DNA of 64,000 nucleotides from Vibrio rhizosphaerae (GCF_024347095.1 NZ_AP024903.1:2604001-2668000); one strand, 5' to 3'. Shown: positions 9,256-17,868, numbered from the stretch's first letter. Program-made: numbers and translations. Notes: generated by a model not told the origin, from the letters alone.

Positions 9256-9444
9256 ACAACATATCAATAAACTAGTTGATGAGTACAATAATCAAAAAAT
9301 TGGCTTTTCACAATCAAAAAAGAGAGTATTTGATGCTTAACGCGCAAATGTTTTTATATTCAACGCCTAATCAACATAAATAAACGATAAGTCTCTATTC
9401 TATCTCGATGAAACACGCGTCTTGACAGAGCAGAACATGTCAAG

Positions 9445-10503
9445 TCACCAGTCAAAACTCATCTGCTCTTTTTCGCGGTGTTCGATGTTCAGTCCGACAG
9501 ACAGACCGATAAGACGGATGCCCCGCCCTTGTTGTCTCAACAACGCATCTCGCAATAACGCAGTAAAAAAGTCCTTATCTAATTTCGATTGTTTATGTTC
9601 AACGGTCGTTTGCTTGAAATCATCAAATTTCAGCTTGACCCCCTGTCGGATGATTTTCTTTTCGGGAGATATTTTTTCAAGTCGAGTCACTAAAGATGGA
9701 TATAACCGGTCAATCACATCTAAACATTCAGCTTCAGTATAAATATCTGCACTGAATGTTCTTTCAACGCCAACCGACTTTCTGACTCTCGATACTTCAA
9801 CCGCTCTTTTATCGATGCCGTGGCACCTATCCCACAAAGTTTGCCCTAAACGACCAAAGTGTTTGACTAACAGATGGTGCTCATATGCTTTCACGTCTTT
9901 GCCATAAAACAGGCCGAACTTGTGTAGTTTCTCTAATGTAACTTTCCCCACGCCGGGGATTTTACCCAGTGGCAATTCCTCAATGAAAGCATCCAATTCG
10001 CTCGGAGGAATCACACAAATACCATTCGGTTTATTCATATCCGAAGCGACTTTGGCAACAAATTTAAGAGGGGCAACGCCGGCACTTGCCGTTAGACTCA
10101 GCTCAGATTCAATGGTCTTTCTGATATCTTGAGCAATCAGTGTTGCCGAGCCTTTAAAAAGCAGGCTATGCGTGACATCCAGATAAGCTTCATCTAAAGA
10201 CAGTGGTTCAATCAAATCCGTGTATCTGGTAAAAATTTCACGGATTTGCTGAGAAACAGCCTTGTACTTCTCCATATTTCCGGAAATCACCGTCAGATGC
10301 GGGCATAACCTGAGCGCATGAGCTGTTGGCATAGCAGAGCGAACCCCGTACTGGCGCGCTTCATAACTACAAGTCGAGAGTACACCCCGTCCAAACTGAG
10401 AGCCTCCGATGGCCAATGGAATACCTCTCAAATCAGGGTTATCTCTTGCTTCAACCGCGGCATAATAACAATCCAGATCGATGTGAATGATTTTATTGGT
10501 CAT
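9445..10503 (-). CDS. dinB: DNA polymerase IV (Y-family translesion polymerase)
   Basis: DinB copies past damaged bases with low fidelity. The 352-residue length equals that of the E. coli enzyme plus one. Catalytic acidic residues appear in IIHIDLDCYYAAVE (residues 5-18) and PLSLDEAYLDVT (around 100), and the steric-gate region YYAAVEARDNP is intact. The little-finger domain follows and the protein ends in EKEQMSFDW, a QMSFDW-like beta-clamp-binding tail. A LexA box lies 97 bp upstream, consistent with SOS induction. From memory, V. cholerae also has dinB close to nqrM, whereas four genes intervene here. Confidence 0.95.
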   Translation of the reverse strand: MTNKIIHIDLDCYYAAVEARDNPDLRGIPLAIGGSQFGRGVLSTCSYEARQYGVRSAMPTAHALRLCPHLTVISGNMEKYKAVSQQIREIFTRYTDLIEPLSLDEAYLDVTHSLLFKGSATLIAQDIRKTIESELSLTASAGVAPLKFVAKVASDMNKPNGICVIPPSELDAFIEELPLGKIPGVGKVTLEKLHKFGLFYGKDVKAYEHHLLVKHFGRLGQTLWDRCHGIDKRAVEVSRVRKSVGVERTFSADIYTEAECLDVIDRLYPSLVTRLEKISPEKKIIRQGVKLKFDDFKQTTVEHKQSKLDKDFFTALLRDALLRQQGRGIRLIGLSVGLNIEHREKEQMSFDW

Positions 10504-10926
10504 AAGTATCCAGTGCCATATCCAGATGATGAAGACAACTTTGTGCAGCCATTAGGATAAATTCCGTGACTAAAAGCATTTCAATAACACGTCAAAATAC
10601 TGTTTATATACACAGTATAATACAATATTGTTCTAGAAATAAAAGAAGGGAGATATGACTAAATAATGCGCGACACGTCGCTCATTTGGAATACAACCCC
10701 ATCGGGTTATCGATATCGATCTAATTTGCTAAAAATAAAAAATATACCTTCAATGACGCGTTCTGCGTGAAATGATCAAACCACTCCAAACTTATTGAAT
10801 CATTTCATATTTACATAAACGTGCACTGACTTGTGGGATGCTGCCAGAATTACACATTTAACACTCCATATGACGCATATTATGCTATAGGATGAGCAAA
10901 CACTAAGTGCATACGGAGTGCCATTT
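10504..10926. other. Divergent intergenic region dinB / LasA-like peptidase
   Basis: This region serves two promoters. It holds the LexA box (10600-10615) for dinB, a 9-bp inverted repeat TGAAATGAT (10768-10776)/ATCATTTCA (10799-10807) of unknown meaning, and a promoter-like pair TTTAAC (10857-10862) and TATGCT (10881-10886) at 18-base spacing for the peptidase gene. I see no further ORF. Confidence 0.5.
10600..10615 (-). promoter_or_regulatory. LexA box upstream of dinB
   Basis: CTGTTTATATACACAG fits the LexA consensus CTGT-N8-ACAG with an AT-rich centre. It lies 97 bp before the dinB start codon and marks the gene as SOS-regulated. Confidence 0.88.
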
Positions 10927-12060
10927 ATGTTTAACAAAAAATATATGTATTTCGGATTAGTGTTGCTAGGTATAAGCAGTGGTGCTATGGCTCATTCTTT
11001 ATATCCCAACATAACTCCCCATGAGATCCCACAGGCAAAGCTAACAAGTAGTGAACTGCCAAATATTTTGATCGGTGATAATGAGTTTGTCTACCAGCCT
11101 CATTTTCGACCATTTGATATCGATAGTTTTTTAGCAGAGACCCAGCCTTCATGGCAGTCAAGCAAGGAATTGGTTAAGCATTGGGCAGGAGCAACGGGTG
11201 TTGATCCCAGAGTACTGTTAACGACTCTGATGGTGATTCATCCACAACAAAGGCCAACGGCTAATGAGATTAAAGCCGTAGCAAATCAACTGTCACAACA
11301 CTTCTACTACTATGATTCACACAAGTCGCTGACCCGGAAAAATTATAACGCTGCCACTTTGGCGGTGGCACAGCAACTGCCGACACTATCTGATTGGATC
11401 AACTGGCAACGTCAATATGAGCAGTGGTTTGGTCCAATTATCACAACTCAAGAAGTACAGCAAAAAGTCAAACCGGCAGCACCTGCGCTTGCATTAGCAC
11501 CGTCTATTTCTGATGCGAATCATGACCTCGGCACCATCCAGTGGCCATGGATGCAAGGCTATTCATGGATACCGAACGGCCCACATTCACACACGGGTGA
11601 TGGCTATCCTTTATCATCGATAGATGTTTCCTACAATTGGCCTGCCTGGGGAGAGCCCACTTATAGTGTGACAGCCGCCCACGATGGTTATGTGACTGTC
11701 ATGTCTCGTTGTCAGGTTCGGGTGACTAACCCCAATGGATGGGCAACAAACTACTATCATATGGACTGGATTCAGGTCGAGGATGGTCAGTGGGTAACTA
11801 GAGATACTGAATTAGGTATTTATGCAAACCAACGTTCAATTGCACTTTGTGAAGGTGGTTCATCGACAGGTCCACATTTACATTTCTCTTTGCTTTATGA
11901 AGGTCGCTTCCAATCTTTACAGGGCGTTCAGCTAGGTCCATACAAAATTCAAGTTGGCCGTTACAACTATGATAGTGATTGTAAATATAGCTGGTTATAC
12001 GATACGCGAAACCGGCGTAAAGTATGCCTGTACCAAAGTGTTGATAACCCGCCTCTTTAA
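10927..12060 (+). CDS. Secreted LasA-type M23 metallopeptidase
   Basis: The protein resembles LasA (staphylolysin) and beta-lytic peptidases, zinc enzymes of family M23 that cut glycine-rich peptides such as staphylococcal cross-bridges or elastin. A signal peptide ends at GAMA-HS near residue 22. A propeptide of about 170 residues follows, then the catalytic domain beginning near QWPWMQGYSW. Zinc ligands are the His and Asp of HSHTGDGYPLSSIDVSYN and the second His of GPHLHFSLLYEG. Four cysteines (CQV...LCEGG, DCKYS...KVCLY) match the two disulfides of LasA. The ATG at 10927 has GGAG eight bases upstream; a GTG at 10918 overlaps that site. The natural substrate is unknown. Confidence 0.88.
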   Translation: MFNKKYMYFGLVLLGISSGAMAHSLYPNITPHEIPQAKLTSSELPNILIGDNEFVYQPHFRPFDIDSFLAETQPSWQSSKELVKHWAGATGVDPRVLLTTLMVIHPQQRPTANEIKAVANQLSQHFYYYDSHKSLTRKNYNAATLAVAQQLPTLSDWINWQRQYEQWFGPIITTQEVQQKVKPAAPALALAPSISDANHDLGTIQWPWMQGYSWIPNGPHSHTGDGYPLSSIDVSYNWPAWGEPTYSVTAAHDGYVTVMSRCQVRVTNPNGWATNYYHMDWIQVEDGQWVTRDTELGIYANQRSIALCEGGSSTGPHLHFSLLYEGRFQSLQGVQLGPYKIQVGRYNYDSDCKYSWLYDTRNRRKVCLYQSVDNPPL

Positions 12061-12100
12061 AGGGTCGGTCTGACTCATTTCATCAGAAGATGAATCATAA

Positions 12101-12133
12101 TGTTCAATCTCCCCACATTGGGGAGATTGAACA
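12101..12133. repeat. Perfect inverted repeat after the LasA-like gene
   Basis: Fourteen-base arms TGTTCAATCTCCCC/GGGGAGATTGAACA enclose a five-base loop, a very stable hairpin. It lies 41 bp beyond the peptidase stop. No T-run follows on the plus strand, so termination is plausible but not classical. Confidence 0.6.
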
Positions 12134-12245
12134 TTCAACAAATCAAGTGACTTTCAGATTCAGGATTTTATTCCTGAGATGACGCCTAACTTGAAGGTTT
12201 TCCCCGCCCTACACGTTTCTCATCGACTGCTCAAAGCGGACTCAA

Positions 12246-13175
12246 CTAAAATTCAGAGCAAGGTTTAGGGGCTCGTTTCAGCAGACGAATTCGTGGTAAT
12301 AACAGACCTATAATCACAACTGCAATACCAAGTAGTTGTAGCTGAGTCACTGCCTGACCAAGCATAAATGAGGTGAGTACGGAAAAAATCGGTACAAAGT
12401 TAAAAAACAACGCGGCATTGGCTGATCCGAGATGACGCACCCCATTGAGCCACAGCAAATACCCAGCAACGGTGCCAAACACGCCAATATAAACGACTTC
12501 CGATATACCTAATGCTGTGCTATGCCACAATTCAGCAAACGGATAGACTTCCGGAGAAACCAGACACATAATGCCAATGACTGAAGCACCGCTCAACATA
12601 CCGATAAAAGTATAAGGAATCACTGGCATCCAGCGACTGATTCCCTGACTAAAATAGGTATAAAAACTCCAAGCAAGCATCCCACCAAAGATTAATTGAT
12701 CACCATGGTTGATCTGCATCGAGAATAACGTTTCAAGATGACCGTTAGTGATCACCATCAATACACCGGCAAGACTCACCAACAGACTAATACATTGTAC
12801 AAAGGACGGAAAAGTGCGCAGGGCAATACACGCAATCAGAGAGGTCATGAGCGGACTAAGCGCCATAATTAATGAACCATTGGTCGCATTGGTCGTCGCC
12901 AGTCCCGTAAACAGACCGAGATTAAGACCGCCAACCCCGACAATACTGACTGAAACAACCCAACACCATTGATACACACTCAAATGCATTTCGGGCATAC
13001 GTTTGACCTTGAGATACCCCGCCAGACATGTGGCTGCAATGATGAAACGCCAGAACACTAAGGTGAGAGCATGCACTTCTTCTAATGCATGTTTACCAAT
13101 TGGAAAGCTGCTGCCCCAAAAGAAGGTACAAATAATGAGCAGGACAACCGCTTTCATGGTTGAATTAGATTTCAT
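12246..13175 (-). CDS. EamA/DMT-family transporter
   Basis: A ten-helix drug/metabolite transporter made of two EamA repeats. The first repeat contains CTFFWGSSFPIGKHAL and LVFWRFIIAATCLAGYL, and the second contains SEVVYIGVFGTVAGYLLW and FNFVPIFSVLTSFMLG. Members export amino acids, metabolites or drugs; the substrate is unknown here. I place the start at the ATG at 13175 (309 residues) because GGAG lies five bases before it, whereas the GTG at 13181 would overlap that site. It is divergent from a LysR-type gene, a common arrangement in which the regulator controls the exporter. Confidence 0.87.
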   Translation of the reverse strand: MKSNSTMKAVVLLIICTFFWGSSFPIGKHALEEVHALTLVFWRFIIAATCLAGYLKVKRMPEMHLSVYQWCWVVSVSIVGVGGLNLGLFTGLATTNATNGSLIMALSPLMTSLIACIALRTFPSFVQCISLLVSLAGVLMVITNGHLETLFSMQINHGDQLIFGGMLAWSFYTYFSQGISRWMPVIPYTFIGMLSGASVIGIMCLVSPEVYPFAELWHSTALGISEVVYIGVFGTVAGYLLWLNGVRHLGSANAALFFNFVPIFSVLTSFMLGQAVTQLQLLGIAVVIIGLLLPRIRLLKRAPKPCSEF

Positions 13176-13201
13176 CGTCACTCCGAATCACTTGTCAAAA
13201 C

Positions 13202-13228
13202 TTATTGATTAGTGTATTGATTTCAATA
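13202..13228. promoter_or_regulatory. Possible LysR operator between exporter and regulator
   Basis: The 93-bp divergent gap contains the dyad TATTGA-TT-TCAATA (13215-13228) preceded by a direct copy of TATTGATT (13203-13210). It is a plausible regulator site, but there is no consensus to compare it with. Confidence 0.3.
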
Positions 13229-13268
13229 ATTAGATAAACAAGCAATTTTAAGACAGTAAATACCAATA

Positions 13269-14162
13269 ATGAAACTTAGCTATTCGTTAGATGACCTGCG
13301 TTGCTTCTGTGCTGTCGCACGAGCAGGAAGCTTCAAAGACGCTGCTCAATTTTTGGGGATGCCACTTTCTACATTGAGCCGTCGTATCCGTCAGTTAGAA
13401 GCCGATCTGCAGCTTCGTTTACTTAATCGAGATGCTCACCGAGTTGTACTAACCAGCATCGGTGAGCAGTATTTTCAGCGCTCCGCTATGCTGTTCGATG
13501 AACTCAATCATATCGACGAAGAGCTACATCGGGATAAATATCAACCACAGGGAAAAATCCGTATTTCCGCGCCAATCAATGCTGGCTCATACTTCCTGCG
13601 AGACATCTTTTATGATTTTTTACTACAATATCCGGATATTCAGCTCGATCTGAATTTTTCCAACTCTCTGATTGATATTGAAGGGGAAGGAATGGACGTC
13701 GTATTTCGAGTCGGAAACCTAGTCACCGATAACTGGATTGCGAGACCACTAAAGCATATCCATTTTATTTTGTGCTCTCATTCTGATTACGATATTTCCG
13801 GCATCACAACACCAGAAAAATTATGTGGTCACCCAACAATCATCTGCCGCCCCATGATACCGTGGCAATTAGTGCACAAAAAAAACCGTGAAACGTTCGA
13901 TTATCAGCCAAATAGAAGAATCAGGTTGGAAGTGGACGAAATTTTGACATTGGTTCATGCCATTAAAGCAGGGCTCGGGATCGGCTACGTGCCGGATTAC
14001 TTTGCACTACCGATGATCGCACAAGGAGAAATCAACCATGTGCTATCGGAATGGCACAGTAAAGCTCGTACATTATTTATGCTCTATCGCGATCGTGACA
14101 ACTTACCAATGCGGGTACGCCTGTTCGTCGAGTTTATTATCAAACACTTTAACGAGAGGTAA
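13269..14162 (+). CDS. LysR-family transcriptional regulator
   Basis: This 297-residue protein has the N-terminal winged helix-turn-helix of LysR regulators (LDDLRCFCAVARAGSFKDAA, then LSRRIRQLEADLQLRLLNR up to about residue 60) and a periplasmic-binding-protein-like effector domain (about residues 90-295). It belongs to the large group of LysR proteins resembling AaeR/DsdC-like regulators with a QPQGKIRISAP-type linker. Divergent placement suggests it controls the DMT exporter, perhaps with the intergenic dyad as operator. The ligand is unknown. Confidence 0.88.
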   Translation: MKLSYSLDDLRCFCAVARAGSFKDAAQFLGMPLSTLSRRIRQLEADLQLRLLNRDAHRVVLTSIGEQYFQRSAMLFDELNHIDEELHRDKYQPQGKIRISAPINAGSYFLRDIFYDFLLQYPDIQLDLNFSNSLIDIEGEGMDVVFRVGNLVTDNWIARPLKHIHFILCSHSDYDISGITTPEKLCGHPTIICRPMIPWQLVHKKNRETFDYQPNRRIRLEVDEILTLVHAIKAGLGIGYVPDYFALPMIAQGEINHVLSEWHSKARTLFMLYRDRDNLPMRVRLFVEFIIKHFNER

Positions 14163-14211
14163 CGCCATTGCGATCAACCGACATACAGAGATATTAATAT
14201 TTTGACTCGCC

Positions 14212-15279
14212 TCAAAACAGCGCGATTTGATCGCCACGCCGGGGCGGGACTTGAAAGCGACGACAGTCCAATTGTTCTGATTTTCGTTCCTCAGCACCCA
14301 TTTTACGCCTTGCCAGATGAAAACGTTGCCGAATGAAATCAGCGTAGACACCACTACCGGTCATGCGCTTACCAAATTCACCTTGATAAAGTTGTCCGCC
14401 ATGCATACTACGGATATGGCTAAGAACTCGCTCAGCACGCAGTGGAAAATGCTGTTGTAACCAATCTTCAAATAGAGGAGCAACCTCATGAGGTAAACGT
14501 AACATCACATAACCAACCCGATCTGCTCCCGCATCAATAATAGCCTGCACTAATGTTTCCAGTTCATGATCATTAATAAAAGGGATCACGGGTGCAATCA
14601 TCACGGTTACCGGTATATTTCTCTCTCTCAAGGCACGAATCATTTTCAGACGAACAGCTCCCGGAACAGCTCTGGGCTCCAGTCGACGCGACAGGTCATG
14701 ATCGAGCGTTGTTAGGCTGACACCGACATGAACGAGATGTTCTGATGCCATCGATTGCAGCAAATCGATATCTCTCAAAATCAGAGAACTTTTTGTGATA
14801 ATAGAAACAGGTTGTTTATATTCACAGGCAATATTCAGGAGTTTCTGGGTAATCTTGAGCTCTTTCTCTATGGGTTGATAAGCATCCGTATTGATACCAA
14901 GCGCAATTGGTTGACACTGATAGTTCGGATGGCGGAGTTCTGCTTCAAAGATCTCGGGGGCATTGATCTTGGCCGTCAGACGTGTTTCAAAATCAATGCC
15001 GGGAGAAAGATTCAGATACGCGTGTGTCGGCCGGGCAAAACAATAGATACAACCATGCTCACAGCCTCGATACGGATTCACCGAAAGGCGAAACGGAATA
15101 TCGGGGGATTGATTTGATGTGATTAGGGTCTTGGCATGTTCGTAGCGCACCTCTGTGTCCGGTGAAGAAACTGAATAAAAGTTATTCTCTGCTTCTATGG
15201 TGTGGACTTCAAAGCGCCCGGGGATCGCTGACATCGTCCCACGGCCTTGAAATCGTTTCCCAGATACATCGCGTGACAT
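14212..15279 (-). CDS. Radical SAM protein, PA0069 family, with LexA box
   Basis: This 355-residue protein is a radical SAM enzyme of the PA0069/Rv2578c group, distant relatives of spore photoproduct lyase. The [4Fe-4S] motif CEHGCIYC lies near residue 75 inside YRGCEHGCIYCFARPTHAYL. GINTDAYQPIEK near 125 and the PVSIITKSSLILRDIDLL segment near 155 are typical of the family. No reaction is established. The LexA box ends only 16 bp before the start codon, so the gene should be induced by DNA damage. That is an unusual hint that the enzyme acts in repair or damage response. It is convergent with the LysR gene. Confidence 0.88.
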   Translation of the reverse strand: MSRDVSGKRFQGRGTMSAIPGRFEVHTIEAENNFYSVSSPDTEVRYEHAKTLITSNQSPDIPFRLSVNPYRGCEHGCIYCFARPTHAYLNLSPGIDFETRLTAKINAPEIFEAELRHPNYQCQPIALGINTDAYQPIEKELKITQKLLNIACEYKQPVSIITKSSLILRDIDLLQSMASEHLVHVGVSLTTLDHDLSRRLEPRAVPGAVRLKMIRALRERNIPVTVMIAPVIPFINDHELETLVQAIIDAGADRVGYVMLRLPHEVAPLFEDWLQQHFPLRAERVLSHIRSMHGGQLYQGEFGKRMTGSGVYADFIRQRFHLARRKMGAEERKSEQLDCRRFQVPPRRGDQIALF

Positions 15280-15294
15280 AATTAACTCTCAATA

Positions 15295-15310
15295 CTGTTT
15301 ATATATACAG
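15295..15310 (-). promoter_or_regulatory. LexA box upstream of the radical SAM gene
   Basis: CTGTTTATATATACAG is a perfect CTGT-N8-ACAG LexA site. It differs from the dinB box at a single base, and its flanks ATA...TAT are shared. Its position 16 bp upstream of the start codon places it over the promoter. Confidence 0.88.
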
Positions 15311-15509
15311 TATTATCATAAGCAATATTTATCTGAAGCGCGATCTAATTTTTTGCCATCATTCATATTATCTCCACTCATCATTTATTTTTGGCGAATG
15401 TCAGAATGATCAGACAGAGAGAATCAAGTAGAGGAGAGGAGAATTCAAGAAGGAAGACCGCTCTCAGCGAAGAATCATATTCGTAGAGAGCAGTTGAATC
15501 GAGGGGTAA

Positions 15510-15743
15510 TTAAGCGATGCGGTCTTTGTTCCACTCAGCTATACGTTCAGCTCTGGCAGCGGCTTTGGCTTCGCGTTTCTTGCGGGCATCACAAGGTTCA
15601 GGACAGTTGCAGACCTTTTCAATGCCTACAGCCCCTAAACCACCACAGCTACCGCTAACCATTTTCTTTTGGAAGATGTAGCCAACTGCCATTGCTGCAA
15701 TCACAATAACAAATATGGCAAAAGTGATTAAAAAAGTACTCAT
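15510..15743 (-). CDS. nqrM: Na+-NQR maturation protein NqrM
   Basis: NqrM is a small membrane protein needed to mature the NQR complex, thought to deliver iron for the Fe centre held between NqrD and NqrE. The 77 residues comprise one N-terminal membrane helix (residues 2-25) and the cysteine pattern SGSCGG...VCNCPEPCDARKKREA, the DUF539 signature. I choose the ATG at 15743 because TGAGG precedes it at normal spacing. A longer reading frame reaching 15806 lacks family similarity. It lies downstream of nqrF but is separated by 272 bp and a terminator, and the apbE gene usually found here in vibrios is absent. Confidence 0.92.
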   Translation of the reverse strand: MSTFLITFAIFVIVIAAMAVGYIFQKKMVSGSCGGLGAVGIEKVCNCPEPCDARKKREAKAAARAERIAEWNKDRIA

Positions 15744-15800
15744 ATATACCTCATTCACGGTTGAGACAGGCGGAAAACAATTCGGGGCTCGCGCTGCTTT

Positions 15801-15862
15801 AAACAAAATTTTGTTTCACAATCAACACGATTGTAGTGATTCACAGATAAGCGAATCACTAC
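15801..15862. promoter_or_regulatory. Two dyads in front of nqrM
   Basis: A perfect 16-bp palindrome AAACAAAATTTTGTTT (15801-15816) and a 10-bp inverted repeat GTAGTGATTC/GAATCACTAC with a ten-base spacer (15833-15862) lie 58-119 bp upstream of the nqrM start. Since a terminator isolates nqrM from nqrF, these may belong to its own promoter. No known regulator consensus was recognised. Confidence 0.4.
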
Positions 15863-15956
15863 ACTTCCCCCTGAGCTCACCAGCCTGAATCTCACCCACA
15901 GACTTTTGAATCATTCTGTGAGTACGGCCATTTGACGATGACAACATGCAGTGTTT

Positions 15957-15990
15957 GGATAAAACAATGGCTGACTTTACAGTCAGCCAT
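15957..15990 (-). terminator. Rho-independent terminator after nqrF
   Basis: On the minus strand ATGGCTGACT pairs with AGTCAGCCAT around a four-base loop and is followed by TGTTTTATCC. It begins 26 bp past the nqrF stop codon and would end the nqrA-F transcript before nqrM. Confidence 0.75.
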
Positions 15991-16015
15991 ATCATACCGG
16001 GAATGAAATAACAGC

Positions 16016-17239
16016 TTAACCGCCGAAATCATCCAGAAGAATATTTTCTTCTTCGACACCCAGCTCTTTTAGCATGTTAATCACAGCAGCATTCATCACC
16101 GGTGGCCCACACATGTAGTATTCACAATCTTCAGGAGCATCATGATCCTTCAGATAGTTCTCATACAGAACGTTGTGAATAAAACCGGTATAACCATCCC
16201 AGTTATCTTCGGGTAATGGATCGGACAGCGCACAGAACCATTTGAAGTTGTCGTTTTCTTCTTGCAGTTCATCAAAATCTTCTACGTAGAACATTTCACG
16301 CTTCGAACGAGCCCCATACCAGAAACTGATCTTACGCTTAGACTTGAGACGTTTCAGCTGATCAAAGATATGTGAACGCATTGGTGCCATACCTGCACCA
16401 CCACCGATAAAGACCATTTCTGCATCAGTGTCTTTGGCAAAGAACTCACCAAACGGACCAGAAATTGTCACTTTATCACCCTCTTTCAGAGACCAGATAT
16501 AAGATGACATTTGACCTGGCGGTACATTCGGGTTATTTGGCGGCGGCGTAGCAACCCGAACATTCAGCATGATAATGCCAAATTCTTCAGGATAGTTTGC
16601 CATTGAATAAGCACGAATGATGTCTTCGTCAACTTTCGACTCATAGCGGAACAAGTTAAATTTTTCCCAATCCGAGCGATACTCTTCAGGCACATCAAAA
16701 TCAGAATATTTAATGTGGTGCGCTGGCGCTTCAATCTGGATATATCCACCCGCACGGAACGGTACAGATTCTCCATCAGGGATTTGTAACTTCAGCTCTT
16801 TAATGAAAGTCGCTTTGTTATCATTCGAGATAACTGTACATTCCCACTTTTTCACCCCGAAGATTTCTTCTGGCAATTCAATCTCCATATCAGATTTGAC
16901 TGCAACCTGACATGCCAGACGCTCACCTTCACGAGCTTCACCTTTAGAAATATGGCTCAATTCTGTAGGAAGAATGTCACCACCACCGGATTTAATTCTT
17001 ACTTTACACTGGCCACAAGAGCCACCACCACCACAGGCGGATGATACGAAAATACCAGATCCCGCCAGTGCACCGAGCAGTTTACCACCCGGGCTTGTCA
17101 CGATCGCTTTATCAGGATCGTTATTAATTAGAATCGTAATGTCACCTGTTGGAACCAGCTTAGATTTGGCAAATAAAATCACCAAAACTAAAACCAGTAC
17201 AATCAGAGTAAACATCACTACACCAAGAATAATGTCCAT
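16016..17239 (-). CDS. nqrF: Na+-NQR subunit F, NADH dehydrogenase component
   Basis: NqrF takes a hydride from NADH on FAD and passes electrons to a 2Fe-2S centre, starting the sodium-pumping chain. One membrane helix (residues 3-24) anchors it. The ferredoxin-like domain carries Cys69, Cys75, Cys78 and Cys110. The FAD-binding motif is RAYSMANYP near residue 210, and the NADH-binding part shows [12 protein letters not shown] near 275 and CGPPVMN near 380. The C terminus LLDDFGG is typical. Length 407 equals the usual 407-408. It is the last gene of nqrA-F, 32 bp after nqrE. Confidence 0.97.
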   Translation of the reverse strand: MDIILGVVMFTLIVLVLVLVILFAKSKLVPTGDITILINNDPDKAIVTSPGGKLLGALAGSGIFVSSACGGGGSCGQCKVRIKSGGGDILPTELSHISKGEAREGERLACQVAVKSDMEIELPEEIFGVKKWECTVISNDNKATFIKELKLQIPDGESVPFRAGGYIQIEAPAHHIKYSDFDVPEEYRSDWEKFNLFRYESKVDEDIIRAYSMANYPEEFGIIMLNVRVATPPPNNPNVPPGQMSSYIWSLKEGDKVTISGPFGEFFAKDTDAEMVFIGGGAGMAPMRSHIFDQLKRLKSKRKISFWYGARSKREMFYVEDFDELQEENDNFKWFCALSDPLPEDNWDGYTGFIHNVLYENYLKDHDAPEDCEYYMCGPPVMNAAVINMLKELGVEEENILLDDFGG

Positions 17240-17271
17240 TGACTATTCCTTATTGCTGCGGTTTACCCGAC

Positions 17272-17868
17272 TTACAGTTGAACACCAGAAAATGACATAA
17301 AACCTAACGCCATCAGACCAACGGTGATAAAGGTAATACCAAGACCACGTAATCCAGGAGGGACGTCAGAATATTTCATTTTCTCACGGATACCTGCAAG
17401 CGCAACGATTGCAAGCATCCAACCAGCACCGGAGCCAAAGCCATAAACAATTGACTCAGCAAAATCATACTCGCGCTGTACCATAAACGATACACCACCA
17501 AAGATCGCACAGTTCACTGTAATGAGCGGTAAGAAAATACCCAGTGCGTTGTATAAAGGTGGGAAGAAACGGTCAAGCACCATTTCCAGAATCTGTACTA
17601 ACGCAGCGATCACCCCGATGAAAGTGATAAAGTTCAGGAAAGTCAGATCAATACCATCGACCAGTGCATTTTCTTTCAACACGAGGTTATAAACCAAGTT
17701 ATTGACGGGCACAGAAATGGTCAATACGACGGTAACGGCAATCCCCAAGCCAAACGCTGTTTTGACTTGCTTTGAAACAGCCAGAAATGTACACATCCCC
17801 AGAAAGAAAGCCAGAGCCATGTTTTCCAGGAAAATGGATCGTACGAGCAAACTAATATAATGTTCCAT
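17272..17868 (-). CDS. nqrE: Na+-NQR subunit E
   Basis: NqrE is a six-helix inner-membrane subunit that, with its inverted homologue NqrD, holds an iron centre in the middle of the membrane. The 198-residue protein starts [19 protein letters not shown], and the iron-ligand cysteines sit in [12 protein letters not shown] (near residue 26) and [11 protein letters not shown] (near 120). Translation probably couples to nqrD six bases upstream. Confidence 0.96.
   Translation of the reverse strand: MEHYISLLVRSIFLENMALAFFLGMCTFLAVSKQVKTAFGLGIAVTVVLTISVPVNNLVYNLVLKENALVDGIDLTFLNFITFIGVIAALVQILEMVLDRFFPPLYNALGIFLPLITVNCAIFGGVSFMVQREYDFAESIVYGFGSGAGWMLAIVALAGIREKMKYSDVPPGLRGLGITFITVGLMALGFMSFSGVQL

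Noticed and set aside
15744..15806. Longer reading frame for nqrM
   Set aside because: The extra residues have no similarity to the family and TGAGG directly precedes the inner ATG.
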